A DNA stretch of 64,000 nucleotides, from positions 1,550,001 through 1,614,000 of the forward strand of contig JARHVA010002684.1 of the NCBI GenBank assembly GCA_037957365.1, given 5' to 3'. This stretch comes from Torreya grandis. Lineage: Eukaryota > Streptophyta > Pinopsida > Cupressales > Taxaceae. Positions 33,341-46,345 of the stretch are shown here, piece after piece. The notes below the pieces were generated by a model, which was given only the letters and a program-made list of their open reading frames with translations, searched no databases and was not told the DNA's origin. The number at the start of each line of letters is the position of its first letter. Within the stretch, counting starts at the first letter, position 1. A program made the position numbers and the translations under genes.

Positions 33341-33457
33341 TCCTTATATATAAAGGTCAAAGTGTTGAGACAGTTTCTTTATAAAGGAAAAAAAAAAGTA
33401 TAAGATTAAACAAGTTTTCCTTATATATAAAGGTCAAAGTGTTGAGACGGTTTCTTC
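33341..33457. repeat. Direct repeat, 39-bp unit, two copies
   Basis: TCCTTATATATAAAGGTCAA followed by AGTGTTGAGACAGTTTCTT occurs at 33341-33380 and again at 33418-33457 with one or two changes, 77 bp apart. The unit holds a small hairpin (CCTTATATATAAAGG). It sits in A/T-run-rich sequence with no gene. Confidence 0.85.
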
Positions 33458-34392
33458 ATATGTATATCTAAGGGCCCTTTTCCTCAGATGACACTTCAGT
33501 TTGTCACTAGTTAAGTCTAGACTAAATAAAAGGTAAGTTTCCCACCCCATTCTTAAGAAACAGTGCTTCTAGATTTTGGTCCAAGTTATTTAGACAATTA
33601 TTCACTGCTTTCACCCACTTGCTACACCAACACTTCTATATGGTGTTAAAATAAAATATGGGGGCCTTACCCTAGCAAAGTCAGTCGAAGCTAAATTGAA
33701 AGAGTGCTTACCTCCATGTTATGCAAGCATTTCCATGCCAAAAGATTGATCCCTTATGACATCATTCTTGTTGATTTTGGTGTAGCCCAACTCATTACTA
33801 GTGTGATCTTTTTGAAGTGGTGATTGATACACATGGTAAGGTGGATGGCCAAATCTATGGTTGATTTCTCTAGGTACCTAGCTCATGCATTCACATCTTC
33901 TAAGCGAGAAGCATAACACGGGATCAAATATAGTTTGTATGCGAGGGCTTCCATTCTACTAGTCATTGTAAATATTGACATTGACAAACACTTTCCACAT
34001 AATTTTTCAATTGATGCTCCACATGTATCCAAAAGAAAGATAAATAGGAATATTCGAGGTTAATGGATAGTTCACTAATCTAAAGTTAGATAAGTGCACA
34101 ATTTCTTAGGCTTAGAATATGATAATTACCATATGCTAGCCCAAAAGACACCACGTCTCCATCAGTCAATCATATTTGTCTATTATGTGGTCAATATGTT
34201 CTCATTTCCTTTTATATGATGTAGACATGCTTTGTGATGATCTTTGAATACAATACAATTTATTTTCTTTGTTCATTCAGTTGTTTGCATAGTCGTCATA
34301 ATGAGTAACTAAGTATTGACGAAGACATCTAGGGTTAAACCCTTCTTTTTACATGGTATAAGATGTTTTTATTAGCCTATGTTGTGGGTTTT
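33458..34392. other. Decayed repeat DNA left of element D
   Basis: No gene was found. 34105-34340 is related to 48755-49075 (shared GATGTAGACATGCTTTGTGATG-like, TTTGAATA and GGGTTAAACCCTTCTTT segments), so it belongs to a dispersed repeat into which D inserted. Confidence 0.55.
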
Positions 34393-34525
34393 TGATGCAA
34401 TCGTGGTTAGGGGGTCCAATGAAGGACAACCCTAGACCACACAAACCACATATTTAACACAACAAATGGATTGACTTGCAGTCTTGCGCAAGGAAACAAT
34501 ATGCTTAAATGCAACAACAATGGTC

Positions 34526-34531
34526 TTTATT
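34526..34531 (-). terminator. Polyadenylation signal in 3' LTR of D
   Basis: AATAAA on the minus strand, about 230 bp downstream of the LTR TATA box. The 5' LTR copy is mutated (TTTATGG). Confidence 0.5.
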
Positions 34532-34758
34532 GATTTAGATGAGAAATTACAACTTGCATACACACTACATTTTGATTACAAACATTCAAAATTATTGCAG
34601 TCTTAATATATTGTGTGTTACAATTTTCACTCTCCCAGAGCTATGACACACAAATATCTAGTTGAATTGTTCTAGGTTCTCTCTCTAAAAGACTTCTAAG
34701 AATTACCCAATGATTTTGAATCATCCTCCTAGACTCTTTCTAATAAGTGTAGGGTGTG

Positions 34759-34767
34759 TTTATATAG
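34759..34767 (-). promoter_or_regulatory. TATA box in 3' LTR of D
   Basis: The minus strand reads CTATATAAA before CACAC, a canonical TATA box, conserved in the other LTR. Confidence 0.65.
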
Positions 34768-36213
34768 ATACACAATCTACCTACTTACATTAATGCTATC
34801 AACTACCCATTTATGTCACAATCATTAAATATAAGAAACATATCACCATGAGTCACAATCATTAAATGATAGTAACACACCATTATGCATCACAATTATT
34901 AAATGCACAATACATTCCCAATGTCCATAACCTGTCATTAAGGCTTATCATGAATTCTAGAATTACTTGAACATGTTGCATCATGTTGGAAATCAACGAC
35001 ATGTCGGTTCCAAGAATAGAGTTTTTGTAAAAGCAATAACCTTGTGCCATAAATTAATTTGATAGATGGACTCAAAAGTGTGGCTTTTGGGGTGACTTCT
35101 TTTATATGTCTAGCATTGTACTATTTCATGTTTTATTGATAAAGGTGTGCTTTTCAATTAAAAAAATAACACTAATATGTCTCTTGTGGACTTGTGATAC
35201 ATGTAGCATATTATGCATTTTCCAGGCAAACCATAAGAGTGATGTGAGATTTGTTTTGGTAGAGGACATTAGAATGATGATAAAAATGTTCTTGTAAAAT
35301 CGTACATTATCATAAGACTGATAGCATTTTTTTAAATTTTCGCGTAGATTCATAACAATGCAGTAAGATTTGAGTTGATAGATGGGTTTCTTAGGTCATT
35401 TCCATGTTTTTTTGCAAATCCATAAGTTATTGCAAGCTTTGTAGCTCCATTTATGGATGTTGTTGATTTACACTCTATATTAGGTTTTCAGGTTTTGTGT
35501 CCTTGTTGAGACTATTCAAATGTTGTATGCATGTCACAAGATGTTGCGGTGCACTAAAGAGTGCATTGAAAACTACTGACATATTCATCATTGCAATTTA
35601 TGTTCTTCGATGTTGTCCCACTAAAAAATAGTAATTCATGTTTGTAGGTGTTGTCCCAGTAAAGAATAGTGTGCGACATCTTATAGTAATCGTATGAGAA
35701 GCCAAAACTTATTGCATATCTACTAAAGTGATTCTAGAATACCACAAACCTTCTAAAATCAAAGATCTGTAACCCCACTTATTGGTATTTATCTTAATTA
35801 TAGTTTCGATTGATGCAAGATTGCATGAGGCCTTAGATGTTCTTACATCATACAAGCAGAGTAGGAGTTTTGTGAGCATAGTGCTAAAAAACATGGGCTA
35901 GACAGTAGTCCCAACCTTATGACTTGAAGCATAAAGCCACGATTTGTCTTTCCACCATGTGAGGCACCTCAAGATATTCTCATTCAATAATTCCTCTTAT
36001 ATTTCCCAGCCATTTTGGAACCATAGATTGTCCTCCTCTACCCAGCTTTGATCAACCTTCCCCTTCCCTTGCCCATTGCTTAGGCACAATCTGTCTATCT
36101 CCTCCAATTAGTTTTTCTTTCTATTTCCATTGTCTTGTGGGATTTGACCCACCCCTATCCATCCACCTCCAATAAGTGATCTTCATTTTGCTATTCCACT
36201 ATTTTGTGCATTT

Positions 36214-36623
36214 AGACCCACCATGGCCCGACCTTCTCCTCCCAAAGGCACTATGGCTTTTCTCATCATTTGTCCAATCTGCTATTGGACTCCCAAATTG
36301 TCTTCAACTGATTGCAACTCTTCATGCTTTACATTAGCTTCCAACTTTACTCCTATTGCCATCTTCATAGCATGGGATTTAATATATTTCCCCATAACCT
36401 TCATGTCATCTTTCTCTTAGACCCACCATGGCCCGACCTTCTCCTCCCAAAGGCATTATGGCTTTTCTCATCATTTGTCCAATCTGCTATTGGACTCCCC
36501 AATTGTCTTCAATTGATTGCAACTCTTCATGCTTTACATTAGCTTCCAACTTTACTCCTATTGCCATCTTCATAGCATGGGATTTAATATATTTCCCCAT
36601 AACCTTCATGTCATCTTTCTCTC
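36214..36623. repeat. 205-bp tandem duplication in element D
   Basis: ACCCACCATGGCCCGACC starts at 36216 and 36421, and the copies are nearly identical through TTCATGTCATCTTTCTCT. The high identity contrasts with the diverged LTRs, so the duplication is more recent than the insertion. The duplicated open frames at 36223 and 36428 are copies of one another and not separate genes. Confidence 0.95.
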
Positions 36624-39375
36624 TCGGCGTTTTGCTCTCATTGTGGTATGAAACAATTCCAATATCTCTATTAGGACATCATCTTTCTCTGCAATCTCTA
36701 CCTTAAGGATGTTTTCAACTTTTGTCCACCTCTCTTTGGAATGTTGCTCCTACCAACCTTTCTTCACTTTTTTCATCAACTGCTGCAATTTTGTGATGTT
36801 CTTCCTCTAATGAGATCTTTGTTGTAATATCCGTGTTCTCTACACATGCTTGGGTTGATAACAACATCAACTTCTCTATCTCATTTGTTTCCTCTATGGC
36901 ACATGTATGACACTCTTCATATTCATTTATCCAAATACTCCTTGGATCGAGCTCTTCATCCAAAAACTAAAATGCATCATGACTTGCAAATGCATATTCT
37001 TTGTCCGCCTTCACTAGAACTTCTTTTCTTGTATTTATCCAAACTAAATGACTTTGGTTCTTCATGACTCCACTCTCTTCCTTGGTTGTATACAATATAG
37101 GTACACACAACTCATCCACCTCTATTGATAAGTGGTCACTGTTATCATTTTGAGTCATCATAAGAGCTTCAAAAAACTCTTTTATCTTTGCAACGTCTTC
37201 ATTCCTTATGACCTCATCTAGCTGATCCTCTGCATTATGGAAAACTTTTCCAAGTGCCTTCTCTCTTTCCTTTGCTAGACTTGTATTAACACACTAAAAA
37301 ATATGTATTAAATTATAATTTTGGGACTCATGGGACCTTTTATCCACTCCCTCCAATTATGCCTCTACTGCACCCTTCTTCATTTCTTCACATGCATTTA
37401 CTAATGTAAAAATCATTGGCTCATCCTCTCATTTTTTTCTTTTCTTCTCTTCAACCCTAAGTTGATTGATTCTCATTTCGTTCATTTTTGTTATTATGAA
37501 ATACATGCCATGTGCATGTAGCATTGCACTCTCCTCATTCTCACCTCTATTTTTTTTCTTTTCTCCTTTTCTCTTCTCTTTATCACATATGTAAGCCGAT
37601 GTAGAAATCATCTTCTCTACTTCTTGATTCATCTCTCTTTTCATTTCTTTTTCTTCTAAATTCATTCTTTTTCTCCATTGCTACTATTGTGATTATCTTT
37701 TTCTTCTTTAGTTTTACCCCCTTTTGTGAGGATACTCTCTCTTCATACTTGGCCCAATGCTTTTCAAGCTTTAGTTGCTCATGATGCAATTCTATTTCTT
37801 TCATCTTCTCTTCTATGCCTTTAAGGAGGCATATTGTTGCTTCATCACTGCCACTACCACTATCATTTTAATAAGCTTTATCCTCTTCAATGAGGATGCC
37901 TTCTCCTCTAAGAATGTATTGTCAATCTCTTCCTCTCTAGCCATGTGATCTTCCTAGACCATTCTTTCGAATGTTTATTCTTCTATTTGCTTCGGTAAAA
38001 ATAGATCTACTAGCACCATCTTTCTCTCTTCATTATGTGCACATACTTGCACCTCTTTTCTACCTTATTTGCATGTCAACTAAAAGGCAATTTTTATTTT
38101 TATTTCTTCTCCCACTATAATGATGTATGGTTCCACATTTTTAGTTGCTTTTGTAACCTCCAAATAATGGCTACAATTCCTATATTCAATTTCTCCATCC
38201 TCCCTTAAGAAGATTCCTTTGTCTAGTTCTACAACTGGTTGCCCATAATATTCTACACTAGGGTAGTCATCAATGCTTTCTCCTCCATTTGGGTAACAAT
38301 AATTTACCCCTTCATCACATCCATCCTCTTCATCCTTACATATGAGGGATTCATCCTCATCTTCAAATTATTTGCCTTATTATGTAGCTATTATTGATGT
38401 TGTAGTTCATCCCTCAAGGATGTCTATAATGGCTTGTACCCTTCTCATATCCTTTCTAAATTTCTCAGTCTCTGATTTGGGCATTATTGATTTACCTTTT
38501 CTCTCTATCTTCTCTTGAGTTGTTATTCTTTCTTGCATAGATGCCACCATGCTCTTTAGCTCTGCTACTTGGGTTGCTTTCTGCTTGACCCATTCTCTTT
38601 CCTCGTAACAACTTCTTGTTGCCATCTCCTCTTTGCTATCTTCTCTTACTAAAGCTCATTTAAACTTTATTCACTCAATTTATTTCTTAGAACATCTATG
38701 AGTTGCCTTAGCAAATTCATTTTCTATAACTTCGCAAGCTATTTTCCTCACTTTAATCTTTGATTCTTCACTCTCAACCCGCTACTATAATCCTCTTGTA
38801 ATCCTACACAAACTTTTGGCTTCTTTTTTGTTCTTTTCCCACCCACATAAGATGGAGAACATTTCTATGCACTTTCCACCCACTATTTATTCAATGGAGG
38901 ATGTATCTATCATTCTCTACTCACCTACAAAAAGTGGAGATCACCCTTATGCACCCTCTACCCATTGTTAACTAAGTGGAGGATGTATCTACAGTTCTCT
39001 ACCCACCTAAAAAAGATGGGGAACAAATCTCAAAACCTTACAACTCTATCGCTAAAATTTATCTTTATGCCCTCTACCCACTTTGCGTTGATGTGGACAC
39101 TCCAATACATTAACACCTTCTACCCAACCATTTTCTAAGCTCAAAGATGTCTTTAAACACTCTCAATCTCTCACTTTGTTTTCTAGCCACAATTTCTCTT
39201 GTGGAAAACAAACTCCTCAAAATATCTCAACCACATTTGTATGCCAATTCTTTCCTTGAATCAAAGAACAACCTCTACATATTCTACCCAACAATCTTGT
39301 TGGAAGATGTTTGCAACTACTTTTTGCGCACACTCACAAATTTAAAAAGAAACACTAATATGCAAAGACTAAAAC

Positions 39376-39391
39376 CTTGCTATGACACCAA
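39376..39391 (-). other. Element D primer-binding site (decayed initiator-Met type)
   Basis: TGGTGTCATAGCAAGG on the minus strand, differing at three positions from the standard site, one to two bases from the LTR end. Confidence 0.7.
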
Positions 39392-39392
39392 A

Positions 39393-40699
39393 TGATGGAG
39401 TTGTAGTTAGGGGGTCCAATGAAGGACATACTTAGATCACACAACCCATCTATTTAACACAACAAATGGATTGACTCACAGTCCTGCACATAGAAATTAA
39501 TATGCTTAAATGCAACAACATGCTCTTTATGGATTCAAATGAGGAATTATAACTTGCATACACACTACAATCTGATTACAAACATTCAGAATTACCGCAG
39601 TCTCAAAATACAATGTGTTACAACATTTCATTCTCTAAGATATATGACTTGCACAATTCTTTGCTTGAACCAATCTTAGTTCTCTCTTTCTCTAAAAGAT
39701 TCTAAAAGACTTCCAAGAACTGGCCAATGATTTTCAATCACCCTCATAGACTCTTTCTCACAAGTGTAGGGGTGTGTTTATATAGATTCATGATCCACCT
39801 ACTTACATTAATGCTTTCAACTACCCACTAATGTGACACTCTTTAAATACATGTAACACATCACCATGAGCCACACTTATTAAATGATTGTAACACCTCA
39901 CTATGCATCACAATTATCATATGCAAAATACATTCCCAATTTTCATAACACATCACAAGTTCCATAACACATCGTTGAGGCTCATCACAAATTATAGAAT
40001 TACTTGACTAGGTTGCATCCTACTAGAAATCAAACACACATAGGGTCCAAGAAAAGAGATTTTGCAAAAATAAATCATAACCTTGTGCCATAAACTAAAT
40101 TTAGAGATGGACTCAAAATGATGTCAATATGCTTCCTGTAGACCTGTAAGTTATCATGATGTTTGTAGCATATTTCGTATTTTCTGGGCAAACCATGATA
40201 ATGCAATAAGGCTTGTTTTGACAAAGGCTTTAAAATGATGATGATAATATCTATATAATACCACACATTACCATAAGGCCTATAGCATTTTTTCCAATTT
40301 CACACAAATTCGTAATAGTGTGGTAAGATTTGAGTTGACATATAGGTTCCTTAGGTTATTTCTATGCTTCATGAAAATCAACAAGTTACCACAAGCTTTG
40401 GAACTCCTTTTATGGTTATGTGTGTGTCACTTGTTGAGATTGTTCAGATGTTATATGCATACCACATTGCACTAATGAGTGCTATGAAAGCTCCAAATAG
40501 ATTCACAACTATACTTCATGTTTTTAGGTGTTTCCCCATTGAATAATAATGTGTGGCAACTTATAATAATGGTAGGAGAAACCAAAACTTATCATAGATC
40601 TATTAAAGTGATTCGAGAATATCGTAAACCTTATAAAATAAATGATATGTAACCCTACTTATTGCTACTTATCCTAATTATATTTTTGGTTGATGCAAG
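39393..40699 (-). repeat. Element D, 5' LTR, first part
   Basis: Aligns to 34393-35833. It breaks at GATGCAAG (40692-40699). The alignment resumes with ATTGCATGA at 44839. A TATA box on the minus strand is at 39777-39785. Confidence 0.87.
39777..39785 (-). promoter_or_regulatory. TATA box in 5' LTR of D
   Basis: CTATATAAA on the minus strand, the promoter-position copy that would have driven transcription of D. Confidence 0.65.
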
Positions 40700-43600
40700 C
40701 ATTAGCAACCCAAGTTGCACCTTTTGAAGAAGATTGTTCACTTCTGCTTTAAACATGTACTAACATGGAGTTGGCCTAAAGATTGTGGGTTACCTATAAT
40801 TAGACTAAATCTCTAGCTTATGGGGCTATCTCCCCTATAACTCAGATTTGATAAACATCCCTCAAACAACCTGATAATGTTGTTGATGAAGATTTGAGGT
40901 GTCTTTATGATCTCATCTTGTGTTCTGCTCCATCTTCTAGATGACACTGTTTAATGAGGATACTAGACAAGCATATACTATTGTAGGTTTTTGTAGAGTT
41001 TTGGCTTTAACCTAAGTTGTAAGGCTCTTATCCACTATCTTTAATTTGAAGATCATCCATGAAGTCCATTAGAGTAATAATGTTGGCTTGAATAAGCCAT
41101 TTGCCTTCTATCTACATGCATATAGTCTTTCATCTAAACACCCAGGTCCATCTGCTTGTAGAACCAGTCATTGAAGCTCCTATAGATAGTTATTACAAGG
41201 TTATTTGGGGACTTTAGGACCCATTATCTCATTATATATGCAAATACCCTTCAATTCCTTGCTCACAAACTCAAATTAGCCTTCTTAGGTTTAGTCTGTA
41301 CAACAAAATCCCTGCACGTGCCAACCAAATGGTTATTATGATGCTTAGGAGACCTAAAAAGACCAAAAAGATCCTTTCATGGCTCAAACACTTCATTTAG
41401 ATGCACTTTGAAGCATATTTCCTTCATCGGGTATCTTTCAGGGTTTTAACAAGGGTTTTTGGAGGTCCACCATCTTAACGATGGTTCATACAGTATGGAC
41501 CTCCAAACCAAAAATTATTGTTATGAATATTCAATCCATTGAGCCCTTCAAGTTTTCTGAACAACTTGAGTTCCCATGAAAAGGTGTGTGAAGATATGAA
41601 CGTTGGAAAATGTGCTTCGATTGACTATTCAGATTGTGTAAGCCAAGGAAGGTTTTAAAAGCAAACTGATAAGTTTGTTATATCCACCTAATCTAAACAC
41701 TTCTCTTAGTATTTTCATTGGGTATCCACAACATCATTATGACCATCAATGTGTTATTAGAACTTGAATCTATCTTAACATGGTGGCAGGGTTTCTTACC
41801 AGGTTTAGGGTATGTCTTCTTTAGCTAGCCCTCAATGGCATCTAGCTTGAAACCTGAGTTTTATCTATCCCAAAGAGTATCTGAAGACACTTAACATCAT
41901 CTCTTATTGCCTAAAAAAACCCCCTTATGAAGTATAATCTATTTGTCTTGTCTTCAAACCTCCAAATAACTTGTGTGGTCTCATTATTGACTGCTAATTG
42001 ATTGAAGTATGTCTGCGACAATATAGTGAATGTGTCCACTAATTTTTTGACCTTGAGAATATCATTAGTACTTTAATCCACTTACCACAATCATTTGTAC
42101 CAAATTTGAGAGCTTGATCATACTTGTAGAGGATTCATAATCACAAACCTTCCCAAGACTGGTTGTAGGTGTTGACTGTGACTGCAAGTTTTCTTAGGTT
42201 TCAACAGGTCCCAATTGTGTTCTGACTAATTCATCTTAATATTAAAGTATGAGTGACTAATAGGGGTGTTAATTCATTGTATAAACCATCTTGGAATGGA
42301 CTTCCTCAAACATACCCACAATCATTATCTTCCTTCAATCCAAACAAGAGCTCTTAAGAACAAACATACTATAACTTACTCTTTGGTTGTGTTTTATGTT
42401 TTAGGACCTAACACTATTCATACTCACTAAGCTTCCAACAATTATTGAATATGATAGAAATTCTAAACAGGTTTCAACTATCTCTTATATATCTTGCCAA
42501 CACCTCAAAAACTACTCATCTCTACTCATTGTACACAGTACTGTACCTATAGGTCTCTTGAAACTGTTGACTGTGTCTTGGGATTAAACCACCTCAACCT
42601 CCCTAATGGATTTGAACTTGCTTAGAATCCCTATCATGTTTAAACACCTCTTCATGTTTCATATATCAAAATTTCAATTTTCACTCTAATGCACAATACT
42701 AAGTTTTGTTTCACTTAGCTATATATCTGTATTAAGTTGACCATAGCTTCTTTTGAGGTGTTTTCTACCCAAAAAAACTCCTTGATCCTATATTCCCTTA
42801 AGGAATCACTTTGTCTTGACTGAGGTTATCATACTTCAAATCAACCATGTATTTGGTCTTCTCAACTATCCTTCTTATTCAAATAGGCCTCAAGACATCA
42901 TTTAGACTCATTGGTTATAGGTGTCCTTCAAGTAGCTTGTAGGCGAGGATTTAATCCTTTAGCAGTGTTTTAGGCTATATAACTCATATTCATGACCATG
43001 ATGATCCTGATCCCTAACAACCCTGAGGAGTACCAAAAGATTGTATTCACAATGTGGATCTAAATAAGGAGTAGTGATATATGTGTGGTGATAATGGAAT
43101 ATATATATATCGAGACTAAGAATGAAGTGATAAGCTTACAACAATGGTTGAATTGTAGTGAAAAAGTTATGAAAATGGAATGAATCATGAGAGGGTTAGA
43201 AAGAATCATGAATCCATACTCGAGACAATCTAAAAGGATCCTAGACATTTTATGCATATGCCTAACAAAATACAACACTTTGGAGGTTCTCAAAGAAGCA
43301 TACACAACGAAAATAGAAACCTAGGATTCTCCAAATAACCTTAACATCTGCTAAGTGACCTTAACATCTACTAAGTGAGATTGAGAGTGTTGAGGATAGA
43401 TTGGTGGTTTTTAGGCTGTGAGACTTGATGAAGCTTTGAGAAACATAAAGGAAGGACATATGGTCATGAGTGAAACATCTCATACAATATCTTACTATGT
43501 CTTTACATTCATAGATCCATCATTGAACTGTACATTGTTCAACCCTACCTACAGACTGCATATTTGGTAGTTTAGATGTTCCTCAGCCCTATAGACTCAC

Positions 43601-44833
43601 ACGTGTGGACCAAAATGTTGATGAAGTCAATAAAGGTCTCTTCAAGACCTAAAGAATCAAGGATAATCATTAGTTTAATCAAACAAGTCAAAAACTCAAT
43701 ATGGTGACCAAACTCCTTAAGTTCTTAGAATTTGTTCATAAAGATGGGAAGACTAAACCAACAACCAATACCCATGATTCCAAGGTCATAAGGTATAGTC
43801 CCTCTGGTCAAGAGTTTGAATCTTATTTCTTTATTCCCTGTATGGACTGAGCACAAACTTGAAGTGCTCTTGATGTCTGCCAATGAACTCAGTAGGGAAA
43901 GTACATCGATTTTGACCTCTCAAGCCCTACAACACTCTAATCTCTTCACCATGTTCCTGTAACAAAACCTCCTTGCATATACATGACTTCCCTTGAGTAA
44001 ATATGTACTCTACGGATTTGTACTTGTAAAGATTGTTGAATCCTACAAATTCTCCTCTATTTCCTCATGTTTTAGTTTCTAAACCACCATTCTTAGGAAA
44101 CAAGAGGGAAAATACGAGTCAAAAGGCATCTCAAAATAAGTAATAAGTTTTGGAGAGAAAAAGGGGCATATTTTCACATGTGCGGGTTCACTTAATGGCA
44201 AAACAATGTTTTAGATTCATGGAGGGGAAACTTTAAAACATAAAACCATTTGACTAAAGCAATATGATGACCATGAGAGTGATTAAGGGTATCACTGATG
44301 CTTTAATGGCCTTTTGAGGTCAAAATTTGTCATTTTAAGACCAAAAGCTTTATTTTAGACAACATACATATATATTCAAAAGGATATTTGCTAATGGATA
44401 TCATAAGAGTGCCTTATAGCCTTCTAAAAGGTTTCAATGAGGCTTCTATGTATCTTGATCACACTTTCAAAACTTATAGTCAGCCATATAATGCATATAC
44501 TGAATACATCAAAAAACCTCATGGTGAGTCATCAGTTACCACCTCCCACCATCTACATCTAGGCACGTTAGATTACTAAAACCACTTCAAACATTTGTCA
44601 AAGACATCCAAACATACTCAAACATCATGATGATACTTAACACAAGTTGAAATAGAGACATGAAAATGATAAGACATTGAGACCTACTCCCTTCATATGA
44701 TAGCCAATGACATCCCTTTGAATTTACCTAATCCTTTAAGGCATATGACAACCATAAGGTTTTTATGATGGACCAAATATCCCAATACTCAAGTTGACAC
44801 CTTTTTAGGCCAGAGGATAGAAAGTGGTCAACA
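40700..44833. mobile_element. Element E: 4.1-kb insertion in LTR of D, probably a diverged LTR or LTR element
   Basis: It sits between GCAAG (40695-40699) and ACAAG (44834-44838), a likely 5-bp target duplication with one change. It ends GTGGTCAACA, like the LTR ends of A and B. Its start (CATTAGCAACCCAAGTTGCACC, then GAAGATTGTTCA, then TAACATGGAGTTGGCCTA) resembles the LTR start of B (GGTGGTCCTAGGTTGCACC, then GGGATTGTTCA, then CAACATGGGACTGACCCTA). The leading TG would have mutated to CA. No coding region is seen in either strand. It may be a large solo LTR. Confidence 0.6.
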
Positions 44834-44838
44834 ACAAG

Positions 44839-44869
44839 ATTGCATGACACCCTAGATGTTCCTACATCA
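44839..44869 (-). repeat. Element D, 5' LTR, second part
   Basis: ATTGCATGACACCCTAGATG then TTCCTACATCA, matching the last 31 bp of the 3' LTR (35820-35850). This is the short tail of the LTR cut off by E. Confidence 0.85.
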
Positions 44870-45090
44870 GTTTCTGATCTTTCAACATTACCACACTTTT
44901 ATCCTTTTTTCTATGTTGTTTCCATATGCATTTTGTGAAAACCCAAATGGGTTTCTTTTATTTAGCTCAAAAGGGGAATTTTAAGGCATTTTTAGCAAAT
45001 TTTCCTTAATTTGGAAAATCATACTTTTTAAAGTAGTGGTGATAATTTTTTGATAAAATATAGAAAAATAAAAATAATTAGAGTTTTTTT

Positions 45091-46345
45091 GTTGGGTATA
45101 TTTTTTTTGGGGAAATTTTGAATTGGAGGTCTCATATAAAGATTAGGGCAACAACGTTCCTTGCAAAATCTTCATATTTTTTTGTAGGTTGTCGAACCCT
45201 ATCTATTTTTTATGGTTTCTTCACTTCACTAGCTTTCAAATGAGTCCAAGTTTTCAAGAAATTGATAAGCGATTTTCATGTGGTAAATTTCCAAAAGCAG
45301 CAAGGCCATTCAAAGGCACCTACTAGTCATGTATCACTTTATCCCCATGCATCCAACAATTGGTTTACCATATGCCTAGTGGCTCAACATCTAGCCACCT
45401 GTGCCCAACAACTAGTATGTTATGCAACCATATGGTTTTGGATTTTAACCCTTTGCACACGGTGACCAATCTGCCATATGATCTTGAGGCTTAGGCACTT
45501 AACCCCTAAGGGCTATTTATAACTATCTTTTAGACCTACTTGTGCTCTGTAGGCCATATCCTTTGATCCAAGATGCCTAAGAGGCTTCTATTTTTTTATG
45601 ATAATGAATCTGATGTCGATGTTTTGGAGTTGACCCCTATTAATATTTTCCAAAATGTCATTTTATTGTTGAGGAAGCTTATGGGACCTCGTTTGCGCAT
45701 CATTATTGAATTAGATTTTTTTCATTGGGTATGTTTTTTTTTGGGGAAATTTTGAATTTGAGGACTCATACAAAGATTAGGGCAATGACATTCCCTACAA
45801 CATCCTCGTAGTTTTTTATATTTTTTTACAGGTTGTTGAACCCTATCTATTTTTTATGTTTTCTTTGCTTCACTAGATTTCAAATGAGTCCAAGTTTTCA
45901 AAAAATTGATAAGCAATTTTCATGTGGTGAATTTCCAAAGTAGCAAGGCCATTCAAAGGCCTCTCCTAGTCATGTATCACTTTATCCCCATACATCCAAT
46001 AATTGGTTTACCATACACCTAGTGGCTCAACCTCTAGCCCAATAACTAGTATGCTATGCGACCATATGGTTTTGGATTTTAACCTTTTGCACACAATGAC
46101 CGGTCAAGCATATGATCTTGAGGCTTAGGCACTTAGCCCCACTGGCTATTTATAGTTATCTTTTGGACCTACTTGTGCTCTGCAAGCCATATCCTCTGAT
46201 CCAAGATGCCTAGGAGGCTTCTATTTGTTTTTTTATGATCATGATTCTAATGTTGACATTTTGGAGTTGATCCCCTGTTGATATTTTACAAAATGCCATT
46301 TTATTATCAAGGAAGCTTATGGGAGCTCATTTGTGCATCATTTTT
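45091..46345. repeat. Tandem duplication, 634-bp unit
   Basis: GGGGAAATTTTGAATT occurs at 45109 and 45743. The whole unit, from TTGGGTATATTTTTTTTGGG through AAGATGCCTA and GAAGCTTATGGGA, recurs with substitutions and small deletions, for example loss of a CACCTGTGC segment in the second copy. It has a small open frame in copy one (45573-45755) that is not kept in copy two. Confidence 0.88.

Larger units (their letters stand above)
34393..35850 (-). repeat. Element D, 3' LTR (1458 bp)
   Basis: Matches the right LTR along its length with many substitutions, so the insertion is old. It carries a TATA box (34759-34767) and AATAAA (34526-34531) on the minus strand. The ends are TGATG and CATCA. 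Confidence 0.88.
35851..39392 (-). pseudogene. Element D internal region: Lys/Glu-rich decayed ORF
   Basis: Minus-strand frames between 38625 and 36715 are rich in Glu, Lys and Arg and look coiled-coil (for example KATQVAELKSMVASMQERIT, then HHEQLKLEKHWAKYEERVSS, then RRKRNEKRDESRSRED, then KISLEEEHHKIAAVDEKSEE). Several stops and shifts separate them. The composition and the site after the primer suggest a gag-like or structural frame of a non-autonomous element. No zinc knuckle, protease, RT or integrase is seen. A 205-bp tandem duplication lies at the 3' end (36214-36623). Confidence 0.55.
34393..44869 (-). mobile_element. Element D: LTR retrotransposon without pol, interrupted by E
   Basis: The LTRs are 34393-35850 (left, 3') and 39393-40699 plus 44839-44869 (right, 5', split by E). 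Both start TGATG and end CATCA, a perfect terminal inverted pair. The flanks GTTTT (34388-34392) and GTTTC (44870-44874) look like a 5-bp target duplication with one change. The minus strand just inside the 5' LTR reads TGGTGTCATAGCAAGG, a decayed version of the initiator-Met site TGGTATCAGAGCCAGG. The internal 3.5 kb has Lys/Glu-rich frames and no pol motif, so D is non-autonomous. Confidence 0.87.

Noticed and set aside
36223..36706. Two similar plus-strand frames as a small gene pair
   Set aside because: They lie in the 205-bp duplication within element D, on the strand opposite to its coding frame.
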